From: Pratylenchus scribneri
Lineage: Eukaryota > Nematoda > Chromadorea > Rhabditida > Pratylenchidae
Reading direction: 5' to 3'
NCBI GenBank assembly: GCA_030063045.1
Contig: JAQSEB010000080.1
Coordinates: 220,038 to 284,037, forward strand
Length of the DNA stretch: 64,000 bases
In this document: positions 25,099-37,090 of the stretch, piece by piece
How positions within the stretch are numbered: the stretch's first letter is position 1
How the letters are laid out: every line of letters starts with the position of its first letter
Notes under the pieces: generated by a model
Databases searched by the model: none
What the model was told of the DNA's origin: nothing
What the model saw: the letters and a program-made list of their open reading frames with translations, nothing else
Program-made: the position numbers and the translations under genes

Positions 25099-26082
25099 TT
25101 TTACATAGAAATGATTTATATTAAAGGAATTTTAATTATGAATATTATATTTTTAATGGAATGATTTGACTTCATCAATCATCAATAAAGGAGTATTTTT
25201 ATATATTTATAAAATAAATCTAATTTACTTTTTTAATACAATTGCCTCATAAAATTAAAAAGCACCTGTGCTGCCTTATAAAAATAAATAAATTTTATGG
25301 CAAAATTAATTAACTTATACTTATTTACCTGTGAAGAAAAGTACGTGTGGCCATTGGAGATTGGCACTTATTCAATATTAATTAAATGGACCATTCCATT
25401 ATTCCATTGCATTTGATGTGAAAAGATTCAATTAGAAGAATGTTTTATTTAGTTTTTTTTTGATAAATTAATTTCTTGATAAAATATGTTATAATAATTA
25501 AATACTAAAAATTTTGAAAACAATAATGAAAATATTACTGAAAAATTCGATATAATTTGTTATGATAATGTCGATGAATTTGAATTTTTTTTCCTATATT
25601 TGTACAAAAATTTTCCATGTTTTTTTTTAAATTTTTCAATAATGTTGAACTCTATAATTTAATTTACTCGAAAATTTTCAATAATTTAAATTAATTCTAA
25701 GAAATTTGAATCAAGGAAAAAATGAATGCATTCATGAATTAGTATTATAATAAATGAAATTTAAAGTACATTACTATGAAAAGTTTAAACAAATATTAAT
25801 ATTTATAAAAAAAATCATTTTTACTGATAAATATTAAATAGTAAATAACATATAAATTATTGCCATATTCACTCAGACAAAAATATAATTAAATTTACTA
25901 ATTAAATAAACAAAAGTTTAAACAAATAATTATATCTAATTCTAATGATGAATAAATAAAAAATTATTTTGCTTGGAAATGTGCATTCAATCTGAATAAA
26001 TTAACCAGAGGCAGACAAAATAAAAATTAAGTTTAAAAATTGAAGTAAATAATTTTTTAAAAATTCATAAACAATTAGGGCT
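25099..26082. other. AT-rich divergent intergenic region
   Basis: Lies between the divergent chemoreceptor and astacin genes. Very rich in A/T, with no gene or repeat seen. Confidence 0.5.
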
Positions 26083-26092
26083 ATATAAAAGA
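26083..26092 (+). promoter_or_regulatory. TATA box of the astacin-like gene
   Basis: TATATAAAAG lies 54 bp before the ATG at 26146, the best TATA match in the upstream region. Confidence 0.5.
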
Positions 26093-26145
26093 CTGGACAA
26101 AATCTTATATTAATTATTAAAATTAAATCCATTATAAACCCCAAA

Positions 26146-29100
26146 ATGCAAATTATTCTTCAAATTTTACTATTTCTTTTCTTTTTCTTTTCAAAATATT
26201 CCTATGGAGCTCCTCCTCCAATAAATCCTAATCAAACACAAATTGATGATCTTTCAAAGCAACAAATTGTTGACATAATTCCGGTCAACAGTATTCTCTC
26301 GCCTGAAGAAGTCTACAATAAAATTTATGGGAAAAACCTTGCGAAAAAGGAGAAATCAACGGAATTTGCCCAAAAGCGCATAAAAGAATTGGGAGAGATT
26401 AAGGAATTGGTTGCCGAATATAAAGCATTATTCGAGAGTAAAAAGTCAAAGAATGAAAAATCGACGGGGATAAATGAGGAAAAATTGAAGAAAATAAAAT
26501 TGCAAAAGGAAGAAAAGGTAAAATCAAAGGCGGCAAAAGATGAGGAAAATGATCGCCGCGGCAAAAAGGGATGGGATGAAGTGAACAAAGATTTGAACGG
26601 CTATTTGATTGATGTGAGTTCAAATAAGGAATGAAATTTGTGTACTCGAATTTTGTGCACCAATTCAGTTCTCTAAAAAATATTAGCTTTAAAATTTAGC
26701 AAAATTTGATATTATTTTAATTGAGATGAATATGAATTATTAATCACAGAAGGAACTTGAAAATCTGATAGAAAATACAAAAATTATGCACCAAAAATAG
26801 CAAAATAGACTAAAATCAAACAGTTTTTTATTGCTTTTTAGTCAAGAATTTCTGGCAAATTATTTTTGTTACAGACATTTCTATATATAACAAAATTTTC
26901 TACAGAAAGAATGTGTAAAAATAAGATAAATTTACAATTTTCAAGCCATAACTTTCATTGCTTTACGAAAGAGCTTAACCAAATATTACCAAAGTTTTAT
27001 TAATAGTAATAGCTTAATATTTTTCAAGATATTTACCAATGTGAATTTTATAAAATTTGAATGGCCATAAAATTTCTATTAATATAGTATGAAAATTGCT
27101 AAAATATTACAAATACGCAAAATTCGATTGCGCAGATTTTCATCATGAATATTAAATTAAATTTTTAAAATATACATTTAATGTTTAGGGCGATATTCTT
27201 CCATCCGTTTCGTTGCTTAAATCTAGACTGAATCAATTACGTGGCCAACAGCAAGGAAAGAGTAAGCGTCAAGCAATTCAAATGAACATCATCAAATGGA
27301 CATCGCCAATTGCCTATAGCATTGATCCAAGCTACAGTAAGTTTTATGTTATAGAAAGGAACAATTTTCGAACAATATCTTAGCAATCTTTCAAGCTATT
27401 TATAAATCTTATCTAATTTAAATTTAATAGCTTTTTCTGTAAAGAATTTATACAAAAATGATCAATTAAAATAATTGATCAAAACTAAATTAGTACGAAA
27501 AATATGGTCACACAAAACGAAAGCTGCTTGTTCTGACACTTTTTGGCATACCTTTTGAAATTTCCATTAAATCAATTAATTCTTTTTCTAATATTCAATT
27601 CTATCATGTTATAGATAGCTGAAATTAAATTTAATATACAGCTAAAAAAATGATTTGATGCTCTAATTTCCTTTACTCTCCTATCACAATAATAAAAAAT
27701 TTTAAATAAAAAATAAATTAAAAATTTTAATTAAATTTAAATTGTAAATTAATTAAAAAATTCTTAAATTAAGCCCCAGAAGTGCGTGATCGCTTTCTGA
27801 AGGCAATTGAGATATGGACCCAAAATAGTTGCATGAAATTTGTGGAGAATCAATCGGCAACCCCATTGATGCAATTTGTGAACAATGGATATTGCCATAC
27901 ACTCTATGGGTCCCCGGATCCATCGGAAGGGGGCATTCGTGGTGTCTATTTGGGCCAAGCAAATTGCGTTAACGTAAAATCTAAATATACTAAATGGAGA
28001 CTTCCCGGACAAATTGACATTTGAATATTTTAACTTTGGCGTTTTGTTTTTTTTAGTTTTGGATTTTTTGTCCAAAATTAAATGAAGTAGTGAAGGAATA
28101 AAGAAAAATAGTGTATAGACAAGAAGTATAAAGAAATAAAGAAAAGAAAATAATTTTAGAATAATAAACATTTTGAAAAATAATTTGATAAATTAAATGA
28201 GAAAATTTTTAATTATTAATGGAATATTAGTAAAGAAATATTTAAAAAATAAAGATTTTATGCGAAAATTTATATATAATTGTAAAATGATATGGAATTA
28301 TTGTGACAATTTCCTAAATTAGTATAGAAAATATCGAAATGAGTTGAAACTGGTAATTTTTGAATCAATGGGAGCGGTCGGGAGCCGCACAGCGGCGACC
28401 GGGCGCTCCTCTAAACATTTAATTCATTAGAATAATGGAAAAAGAAAACCAGGTTAGAAACAGGAAAGCCGAGAATGAAGAGTAAAAAGCCGGGAATGGT
28501 CGAGAATGAAAGGAATAAAGCCGAGAATGAAGAGTAAAAAGCCGGGAATGGTCGAGAATGAAAGGTAGAAAGCCGAGAATGAAGAGTAAAAAGCCGGGAA
28601 TGGTCGAGAATGAAAGGAATAAAGCCGAGAATGAAGAGTAAAAAGCCGGGAATGGTCGAGAATGAAAGGAATAAAGCCGAGAATGAAGAGTAAAAAGCCG
28701 GGAATGGTCGAGAATGAAAGGAATAAAGCCGAGAATGAAGAGTAAAAAGCCGGGAATGGTCGAGAATGAAAGGAATAAAGCCGAGAATGAAGAGTAAAAA
28801 GCCGGGAATGGTCGATAATGAAGGGTAAAAAGCCGGGAATGGTCGAGAATGAAAGGAATAAAGCCGAGAATGAAGAGTAAAAAGCCGGGAATGGTCGAGA
28901 ATGAAAGGAATAAAGCCGAGAATGAAGAGTAAAAAGCCGGGAATGGTCGAGAATGAAAGGAATAAAGCCGAGAATGAAGAGTAAAAAGCCGGGAATGGTC
29001 GAGAATGAAAGGAATAAAGCCGAGAATGAAGAGTAAAAAGCCGGGAATGGTCGAGAATGAAAGGAATAAAGCCGAGAATGAAGAGTAAAAAGCCGGGAAT

Positions 29101-31614
29101 GGTCGAGAATGAAAGGAATAAAGCCGAGAATGAAGAGTAAAAAGCCGGGAATGGTCGAGAATGAAAGGAATAAAGCCGAGAATGAAGAGTAAAAAGCCGG
29201 GAATGGTCGAGAATGAAAGGAATAAAGCCGAGAATGAAGAGTAAAAAGCCGGGAATGGTCGAGAATGAAAGGAATAAAGCCGAGAATGAAGAGTAAAAGC
29301 CGGAAATGGTCGATAATGAAAGGAATAAAGCCGAGAATGAAGAGTAAAAAGCCGGAAATGGTCGATAATGAAGGGTAAAAAGCCGGAAATTGTCGTGAAT
29401 GAAGGGTAAAAAGCCGGAAATTATCGAGAATGAAGGGTAAAAAGCCGGGATTGGTCGAGAATGAAGCGTAGAAAGCCGAGAATGAAGGCTAAAATGCTGG
29501 GATCCATAAAGAATCATTGAAGAAAAAAAACAGTACAAATGCGGGGGTTCATAGAAAAGTAAAGAAGCAACGAATTAATCCTGATGTAGCAATGACGCAA
29601 GCTGTAATCGCGTGGAATAAGAATCGAAATGATGAATTAGAGAGGTGATGGAGATAATCATGAGAAATTAATTAAATTAAATTTCCAATTAAACCTAATT
29701 AATATGAGGGAGAGGGAGCGGAATTTGTACTTTTAACTATTTTATTTAAATAAAAATGAATAAATTTTCCATCATTTTTTTGTTTAAAAAGTTTTATACG
29801 AGCGTTGGGATGCCGCGCCAGCGGCATCCCAACGCTCGTATTTATAAATTTGGAAATAACTACCTAATATAAAATAATTTTTCAAACTTCTCTGGCTTAG
29901 GAATTTATATAATTATATTTATGTAGTTTTAAAAATAACTCACCAAGTCAAAAACACATTCGTTAATTATCTTCAAAAAATGGGGTGATAATTACTTAAA
30001 AATTTATATAAAAATAAATTAATTTAATATTTCTCCGGAAAATTTTATAAAGATTTTTTTGGAAAACTTTAATTTTTTCGATAAATTATTTTTTCTTTTT
30101 ACTGGCACCCTTTTTGACTTTGCACCCCTATAAAATTATTTCCTCAGCCGAAACTTTACTTACTACCTTTAATACACACAAAAATATATTTCGACTCTGT
30201 CGGATTCCAACGTTCGACCTTATCATTCATTTTCTTTCAACATTTTTTCCAATTAGGCCAAAAAATTAAGATTTTTAAATTTTACTAATTAATTCTTCCT
30301 CAGTTAAACCAAATTGTTCATGTTAAAAATGCTAATTTTTTAGACGAAACATCTTGTCTAATTTTGTGTTTTTTGCCAGATTTATATTAAAAAGAGGGAA
30401 TTTTTCATTGTTTATTACTTTTTTAATAAATCAAATCAAAAATATTTTCACATAATTCCATCAGAGAAAACTTCGTAGAAAAAAATCAATACAATTTTTT
30501 TGAAAGAAAATTGAATAATAATTTTGGCAAATTTCCAGAAAAAAATTTAAAAAAATATAAAATGTTTTTAACTATGCGGAAATTTAGTCTAATCTTTGAG
30601 ATATTTTAAATTATTTTTGGAAAAATTGAAAAAAAAAGTAATTATCATGTAGACACATGCTTTAGGCAACGAGTACCCGTCAAACATTGCAAGCCAGCAT
30701 CAATGTTCCTGCTTTCCCTCAAGGCACTGGCGAAAATCCAGTAGATCATTATGCTTCATGCCATTGGCACATTCGTGCAAATGATCAAGGCCGACGGGTT
30801 GGAATCAAAATTGTGTCCATTTCCGAAGACAAATGCTCCGATTTATGCTATTATGGCAATTTGGATTTGAAGATGAAAGCCGATGCACGAATTATGGGAT
30901 ACCGGTAAGTGAAGGCTTTTGAATTAACGTGTGATAAATTAAGATTATCTCAAATAGAGTTTTTAATAAAGAAATTTTTTGAATTAAAGAAATAAATAAC
31001 ATAAAATTAATGTTAAATATGGAAAGAAAAAATTTCAGGCGAATATTTTTAGAATAATGCTAATGACTTTTGCAAAAAAATTATATCTGGTATCCTATAA
31101 GGGTTTTTAGGTTTGGGAATTGTACATCGTAAAAGCAATTTTTGATGAGTCTGTTAAAAATACGCATTTTTACGAGGGATTGATGGAAATTTTAAAAATT
31201 TATGCACCAAAAAAGCTTCAAAAACAGGCAAAAATCAGGCAATTTTAATTTTTAGCTATAACTTCCTGGGCCTATTCTGTTTGATCAATCATTTTAAGAA
31301 AAAATGTTATGTAACAAAATGATATAAAAATTTATTTATAGTTGAAAGATTTCTCAGATATTGACAAATGAGCAAAATTCAAAGATTCTAAAATTTAAAA
31401 AATCTTGAAAATTTGCATAATCCCAAATTATTTTATCTAGGTAGAAAATTGGCTTAAAAATAAAAATAAAATTATTGCACACAGATTCTGTTGTCAATCC
31501 GATCTAGGGGCGGATGGAACCCTTGAATTGGTGAGCGAATCTGGATTGGCCGTTGCCAGCGTCTATTCTAACAATTTGCTGATGGAAGCAGCACTGGAAT
31601 ATTGGGAAGTGTAA
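26146..31614 (+). CDS. Astacin-family (NAS-like) secreted protein with CUB domain, catalytic core missing
   Basis: Five exons: 26146-26613, 27189-27336, 27774-27973, 30666-30904 and 31485-31614, all in frame, 394 residues. There is a signal peptide (hydrophobic residues 3-14, then YSYGAPP) and a Lys/Glu-rich pro-region. A KRQA processing-type site is followed by IIKWTSPIAYSID, the usual start of an astacin domain. The N-terminal half of the catalytic domain follows (RFLKAIEIWTQNSCMKFVE; NNGYCHTLYGS; GVYLGQANC). The C-terminal half with HExxHxxGxxH and the Met-turn is absent; exon 3 joins exon 4 directly. Exons 4-5 form a CUB domain (CHWHIRANDQGRRVGIKI; GYRFCC) typical of the NAS-34 to NAS-39 group. 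Family members act in cuticle and moulting; without the zinc site this product should be inactive. The missing region corresponds to the intron holding a 52-bp minisatellite. Confidence 0.8.
28430..29500. repeat. 52-bp minisatellite, about 20 copies
   Basis: The unit joins GGAATAAAGCCGAGAATGAA, GAGTAAAAAGCCGGGAATGG and TCGAGAATGAAA (52 bp). Central copies are nearly identical; both edges are diverged, with shorter units built from GCCGGGAATGGTCGAGAATGAAGGGTAAAAA. It sits in intron 3 of the astacin-like gene. As 52 is one more than a multiple of three, the minus strand stays open through all three frames and yields a 52-residue super-repeat of 375 codons; this looks incidental. Confidence 0.95.
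29796..29841. repeat. Perfect 21-bp hairpin
   Basis: A GC-rich perfect palindrome with arms 29796-29816 and 29821-29841 (core GAGCGTTGGGATGCCGC) and a four-base loop GCCA, in the same astacin intron. It stands out sharply from the A/T-rich surroundings. Confidence 0.85.
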
Positions 31615-31994
31615 AAAACAGAAAAGATGAAAAATGAGAAATATAATTGGTTGGAAAAATAATAATTTCAAAATTGAATTTTTTAATATTTGTATAACGG
31701 ATAAATTGATATTTTTAGAATTTTGACATTTCCCCTAAGATCAATCATTGGTATAAATTTGGTGTTGGTCAGAAATTTTTTCCAAAAAATAAAAATTGCT
31801 TGGAGCTAATGTACCACTTTGATCGCAAAAAAATCCACTATCTCTACTCAATTCTTCCAAATTAAAGGGATTTTTATTACACTTACTTACTTGCACAAAT
31901 TTTATTCAATCAGAATAAAGAGCAAATTATTATCAACAAAATTTAAATGAATTTTTTGGTCGCCAGATTTAGAAATATTTGGAATTGTAATCCT
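31615..31994. other. AT-rich spacer
   Basis: Between the astacin-like gene and the 104-bp repeats. Nothing recognised. Confidence 0.45.
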
Positions 31995-32460
31995 AAAATG
32001 TCCCGGGCATTTTTGTGTGTTTTTTTAATTTGCCGAATTAGTTCTGCTTGAAAATTTGAAATCATTTTAGCCGGGAATTATGTTGCTTTTACAACCATCT
32101 TTGTCCCCCCGACATTTTAGGGTGTTTTTTAATTTGCCTAACTAGTTCTGCTTGAAAATTTGAAATCATTTTAGCCGCGAATTATGTTGCTTTTACAACC
32201 ATCTTTGTCCCCCCGACATTTTAGGGTGTTTTTTAATTTGCCGAATTAGTTCTGCTTGAAAATTTGAAATCATTTTAGCCGGGAATTATGTTGCTTTTAC
32301 AACCATCTTTGTCCCCCCGACATTTAGGGTGTTTTTTAATTTGCCGAATTAGTTCTGCTTGAAAATTTGAAAACATTTTAGCCGCGAATTATGTTGCTTT
32401 TACAACCATCTTTGTCCCCCCGACATTTTAGGGTGTTTTTTAATTTGCCTAACTAGTTCT
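31995..32460. repeat. 104-bp tandem repeat, about 4.5 copies
   Basis: Units share TTAATTTGCCGAATTAGTTC, AAAATTTGAAATCATTTTAG and TTACAACCATCTTTGTCCCC. Marker positions near 32071, 32175, 32279 and 32382 show a 103-104 bp period. It directly precedes the Helitron remnant and may belong to it. Confidence 0.85.
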
Positions 32461-32544
32461 TACAACACTGAACTTGCTTTTGGAACTTTAGTCATGGAAA
32501 AAGTAATTTATATGCCGAGTACAAATGCATATTTTATTCACTTA

Positions 32545-34770
32545 GGAAACCGTTCCACATGGGATGCCAGTGGCCAAAATCAATGGAGCAATAAAATACA
32601 GGCTTTCCGATCTTCATTTCCCCCAGCAACATTCGGGCAATGCCAAGGACTATAAAAGAAAATGGGGTCAGTGCTATACGATCGCACCGGATGACGCTAT
32701 TCGTGAACGCAAAAAACAACTGGATCCCAAAGATGGATTAAAAGTAATCATTAAAAATTAAAAATAATTTTACAAAACATATTCTAGCACGAAATCATCG
32801 CTGAACTCCATCGAATGCTGGACCAATACCATGTCCTTGCAAAAGCATATAAGAGTTGCGCTGAATTCTATGCCGAAAGGAAAAGATTTTGCGATGCAAA
32901 TGGAATTGATATGCCCAGTTTTCGAATGACTCTTATGAACAAAAGAAAGGCAATTGAACAAGGCGCAAATATTCAAAGTGGCATCCACGACCACCGATTG
33001 CTTTTGCCGACAGAAAAAGGACTAATGCAGTGCGCAACTGTAGGAAAAATGCATTCAAAATGAGTTTAATATGAATATTAAAGGTTCATTTTGATGAAGA
33101 AGCTGATAGTGGACCACCACAAGAACGAGGCATTATGCTTACTGGAAAAGACGGCCGATCTGTCGATTTTGCACCCTTCGATCCAAATATCGATGCTGCA
33201 CTTTTCCCACTTCTCTTTCCATACGGCCAACGGACATATGAACTGGGCATCGAACTGAAAAAATCCGAAGCAAAATCCGATGAACAAAAGCAGAAACAAC
33301 CAACAAATCAGGACAATGATTCAATAATTCACGAAGAATTCTCTGATGATGAAGAACGCGAAGAAGAAGCCATAGATCTAATTGATCATCCAGGAGATGA
33401 AGCAGCGGACGAAGTAAATGGCCAAAATCAAGCAGAACAACAGGAAGACATAAGCGATACCGAAGATGCAGATGGAGAAGTGGTGGACTGCCAAGAAGGA
33501 GGTGCAAAATGGAAGGTACACCATAGCAACAATATACCAAAATTATTTGTTAATTTTTCTGGAAATCAGAAGGAGCCATGAAATATGTATCGATGCGCCA
33601 ATATTACCGATACATGTTCCAAATGCGAGGAAATTGGCTTAATTATCACTGGCTTTGGTGGGCAGCCATGCTGGCACAAATGTATATTTTGACGGTCTAT
33701 AATCGGATTGAAGCAAACGAAGCCAATGCAATTAAAAGAGCACAGCAAAATTTGGTCACAATTCTTCCTGCCATTCTAATCAAAGCCCTGGAAAATAAAA
33801 TTCGAACCGGTTTTATTGCTTTTGTAATTTAATTTTTACGGTCATTTTCATAAGAAACTTTGGCTTTGGACCTGGTGCGAAACTTGGAAAGGTCTTTTTT
33901 GCCCCCGAAACATTCCGTGGCTCCAGACGCTATTATCAAAAAGCCTATTCGGATGCCCAAGCCATTTGCCGTGCTTTCGGAAATCCACATATTCTGCTGA
34001 CCTTCACAATGAACTCAGAAGCGCCTGAATTCAAGAAACTCATTCCCAAAGAACAAACATGGGCCGACCGACCAGATATCGTCACTAGAATCTTCATCAA
34101 TAAACACAAAGAACTTATGAAGGACATTGTGGATAGGCAAATATTCGGCCCAGTCGCTGCTTGGTTTTCTGCCGTTGAACATCAAAAACGGTTGCAAATG
34201 CATTTTTATAAACTAAATTTCAAATTGAATATTTTAGTGGACTACCTCACCTGAATATGTGCATAACATTCAAAACAGAGGACAATAATTATTTCGAAGA
34301 ACCTAGCTGGAAAGAGAAGGCAATGAAATTGACACCAGAAGAATGGTGCAGAAAATATATTTGCGCAGAAATACCAACCTTACCGCCTAAAGGAGCAAGG
34401 TAATATTGTGCACTTGGAATTAATAAAATCAACATTTTAAGAGGCAAAAAGGCACAAAGACAAAGAGATTACCACGACACTGTTGTCAATTTAATGTCTC
34501 ATCGCTGTTCATCAGCTTGTGTCGTCGATGGAAAATGCACTAAACGCTTCCCAAGACCATTTTCAATGTCCGATGTTGTGAGCGCAGAAACCTATCCTGT
34601 TTACCGGCGACGACCATTCGCTCCAAATGCGGAAGAAAAGGCCGCCAATCCAGAATTATACGGCGAGACTTATACATTCCCATCAAGGACTGGCACAGGG
34701 AGAATAATTGACAATCGGCACATTGTTGCGCACAATCCATTTCTTCTAAAAAAATATAAATCTCAGTAAG
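32545..34770 (+). pseudogene. Helitron helicase/Rep protein, N-terminal part only
   Basis: Several exons in shifting frames match the Helitron N-terminal and Rep-like region. In order they are: KINGAIKYRLSDLHF; LDQYHVLAKAYKSCAEF; FDPNIDAALFPLLFPYGQ; an Asp/Glu-rich linker; VSMRQYYRYMFQMR; FRGSRRYYQKAYSDAQAICR with HILLTFTMNSEAPEF; GLPHLNMCITF; then CVVDGKCTKRFPRPF and HNPFLLKKYKS. The HUH-type position reads HLN, so the second histidine is missing. Helicase motifs are absent; the match stops at about 34765, close to a BEL/Pao remnant on the other strand. This is a truncated transposon gene. Short introns separate at least some pieces (for example near 32743-32788), but the model was not resolved fully. 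Confidence 0.75.
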
Positions 34771-34910
34771 AATTCAATGTACAATTTGAAAATTCTTTGG
34801 CATTTTTTCCCGATGGACAATACAAATCAGTGTCTAATTTGTCCACTACAGCCATCTCCTCATTATTTGTTAAGAATTTTTTAGTCAAAATTGGTGCTAA
34901 AAAATCCAAC

Positions 34911-35528
34911 TCAGAGATGGGGGCAAATTTCGAATTTGAAAAACTTTTTTGGAATTTTCAGATTAATTCCTTCCTTTACACAATACATTTCACATTCTTT
35001 ACATAATATTTTATTTTCAATTGGTCTAGCATCAATGAAAGCGAACAAGAAGACAATAACCATAATTGAGGCCAACGACAATCCCAATGAATTCTTTTTA
35101 ATTCTTGAGCGCAAATAATCGGCCATCCCTTTCGGTTTGATTTCAACTTCTTTTACTGTTTTTGCCGCCCCAATTTCAGGGCTAGGGTCCGATTCGTCGG
35201 ACACTACCTCCAATGGATATAACTTGTTCACAGGCCGACTTAAAATTTTTCCATCTCCAAATTTCACTTTTGCATTTCGCTCTTTAATTACTTCTTGGAT
35301 GCGAGCAATCGGCCAACAATTTCGAGGTTTATATTCTTGTTCTACCAAAACAATTTCTCCTGGTTTTGGTTCAATTTTTGAAATAATATGAGGGTTATTA
35401 TGATTCCATTTGCTTTTTTCCCTCAACATTAGTAAGTATTCTTTATTCCAACGTGTCCAAAATTCGTCATAAACATTAAGGGCTTCTTTGAACCATGTAA
35501 TTAGCTTTGTCCGAGTATTGGGTACCAT
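34911..35528 (-). CDS. BEL/Pao DUF5641 region followed by start of an envelope-like protein
   Basis: A 205-residue open frame that overlaps the Gag-Pol fragment frame by 28 bases. Residues 10-105 match DUF5641, the C-terminal end of BEL/Pao integrase (FWTRWNKEYLLMLREKS; PGEIVLVEQE; RPVNKLYPLE). A hydrophobic segment (about 150-165, LASIMVIVFLFAFIDA) follows, with Cys-containing sequence of the sort that begins an envelope-like glycoprotein in some nematode BEL/Pao elements. The frame stops soon after, so any envelope is truncated. Family assignment of DUF5641 is good; the envelope call is tentative. Confidence 0.65.
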   Translation of the reverse strand: MVPNTRTKLITWFKEALNVYDEFWTRWNKEYLLMLREKSKWNHNNPHIISKIEPKPGEIVLVEQEYKPRNCWPIARIQEVIKERNAKVKFGDGKILSRPVNKLYPLEVVSDESDPSPEIGAAKTVKEVEIKPKGMADYLRSRIKKNSLGLSLASIMVIVFLFAFIDARPIENKILCKECEMYCVKEGINLKIPKKFFKFEICPHL

Positions 35529-37021
35529 TGGTTAATAATCATCTCCAATATCTTTGGGGCTAAACGATTTTTTGCATAAATTAAATTACAACTCATTTTT
35601 CCATCAAATTCAAATCGTAAATAGCATGCACAAGCATAAGCTTCTTCTGAACTATCAACAAAAACATGTAATTGGATTTCATTATTTTGGCAAGGATGTA
35701 TAAGCCTTGGAACGAACAAAAATTCATCCTTCCAATTTTCAATTTTTTGAGCTGAATTGGCACGAGGAATTCCAGAATTCGATCCCGCTATATCATTTTT
35801 CTTTAAAATATTCGGGCGGGCACATCGCATCACTTCCTCTTTTATTGCCACAATTTCAGACAAACCACTTCTTAAATCGGCCACTTGCCAAATTCGAATG
35901 TCATTTCGCTCCATTTTTACCAATTCCAATAAAATATCTCTTGGCAATTTTAGTTTAATATTCATCATAATAACTGAGGCGTCGGCCTGTGACTGACCCA
36001 TCCCCATATATTCTAATTGTCTGCAAATTAGTTCGACATTTTCATAGAAAGATCGTAAATTTTCCGCAGAATTATCACAATTAGGCAAATTTATTAATTC
36101 ACTCAAAAGAGCCTCTTTGACCATCTTATCATTTCCAAATCGCCTTTTTAATGTTTCAATTGCAATTTTATAATCTCTTGAATTGGTGCGTAAACCACGA
36201 ACGGCATTTAACGCATTTCCTTTTAAACATGACAAAAGATACGTCATTTTATCAGAATCTGACAACTCCTCTTGGTTATGAACTGCATTTCTAAAACCTT
36301 GCCAGAAAGATTGCCAATCGAGAGGATCACCACCAAATTCAGGTAAACGCGGAATTGGCGGCAGTCGTATGTGTCCCACTGCAAAATCATCATTATTCTG
36401 CATCAAACGTGCAGCATTCCTTTGGTTCAATCGATTTGCAACTGGGCGAATGGGAACGACATTTTCGGCATTCAAATTTGCTTGATTTTGTTGGGGGCTA
36501 GGCCCAAAATTGAGGGGAATAGCATCATTCAAATTGACTTGGTTTTGGTGGGGTTGGGGACCAAAATCGGCATCATTCTCTGCATTTAAATTGGCCCCAA
36601 TATTCGCCCCATTCACCAAATTTCCATTCCGAACTGGCACATTATGTTGGGAATTAGATCCTCTCGATCGTGAGGAACGGCTTTCTTCAGAATCGTCAGC
36701 CAGAGCGATTTCAATATCCGTTACCAATCCACGACCCTGATCCACCCAATCCAAAAAGTGAACTTCATCCTGGATGAAGCCTGCATGATGAGCATCTTCC
36801 ACAGCAAGCATTTGAGCGTCTAACGTAGCCATATATGTTTGCCATTCATTATTTTTCCCATCAATAAAGTCCAAATCTCTCTTTAAATGCACCAATCCAG
36901 CACATAAAGAATCATTTCTTTCTGCTGTATCTTCCTCATCCAATTTTGCTCTCAAATCTGTCATTTTATCTCTCAATCTCTTTACAGCCGGTCCAATAAT
37001 ACGACGAATGGGACCAGACAT
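35501..37021 (-). CDS. BEL/Pao Gag (DUF1759) fused by deletion to a Pol fragment
   Basis: A 506-residue open frame. Residues 1-110 are a helical N-terminus. Residues 110-215 are Asn/Gln-rich with QNQVNLN-type repeats. From about 219 the DUF1759 Gag domain runs RLPPIPRLPEFGGDPLDWQS with later GNALNAVRGL and ETLKRRFGN. After about residue 405 the frame jumps, without a stop, to VPRLIHP, ELHVF-like QLHVFVDSSEEAYACACYLR and YAKNRLAPK, which belong late in the BEL/Pao polyprotein. All catalytic protease and reverse-transcriptase motifs between are gone. The CCHC knuckle is not seen. The product would be a Gag-like protein with a foreign tail. Confidence 0.75.
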   Translation of the reverse strand: MSGPIRRIIGPAVKRLRDKMTDLRAKLDEEDTAERNDSLCAGLVHLKRDLDFIDGKNNEWQTYMATLDAQMLAVEDAHHAGFIQDEVHFLDWVDQGRGLVTDIEIALADDSEESRSSRSRGSNSQHNVPVRNGNLVNGANIGANLNAENDADFGPQPHQNQVNLNDAIPLNFGPSPQQNQANLNAENVVPIRPVANRLNQRNAARLMQNNDDFAVGHIRLPPIPRLPEFGGDPLDWQSFWQGFRNAVHNQEELSDSDKMTYLLSCLKGNALNAVRGLRTNSRDYKIAIETLKRRFGNDKMVKEALLSELINLPNCDNSAENLRSFYENVELICRQLEYMGMGQSQADASVIMMNIKLKLPRDILLELVKMERNDIRIWQVADLRSGLSEIVAIKEEVMRCARPNILKKNDIAGSNSGIPRANSAQKIENWKDEFLFVPRLIHPCQNNEIQLHVFVDSSEEAYACACYLRFEFDGKMSCNLIYAKNRLAPKILEMIINQWYPILGQS

Positions 37022-37090
37022 TTTCCAAATTTCAAATATTCAATTCAAATATCAAATTTTCAATGTAAATGAGAGAAATAAAAATCAACA

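Noticed and set aside
26325..26623. Minus-strand frames opposite astacin exon 1
   Set aside because: Reverse reading of a Lys/Glu-rich coding exon with a signal peptide on the plus strand.
28411..29538. 375-codon minus-strand open frame
   Set aside because: It lies wholly in the 52-bp minisatellite; openness in all phases follows from the repeat unit, and it has no domain.
33139..33540. 133-codon minus-strand frame opposite the Helitron remnant
   Set aside because: Leu/His-rich reverse reading of the acidic Helitron linker; no independent support.
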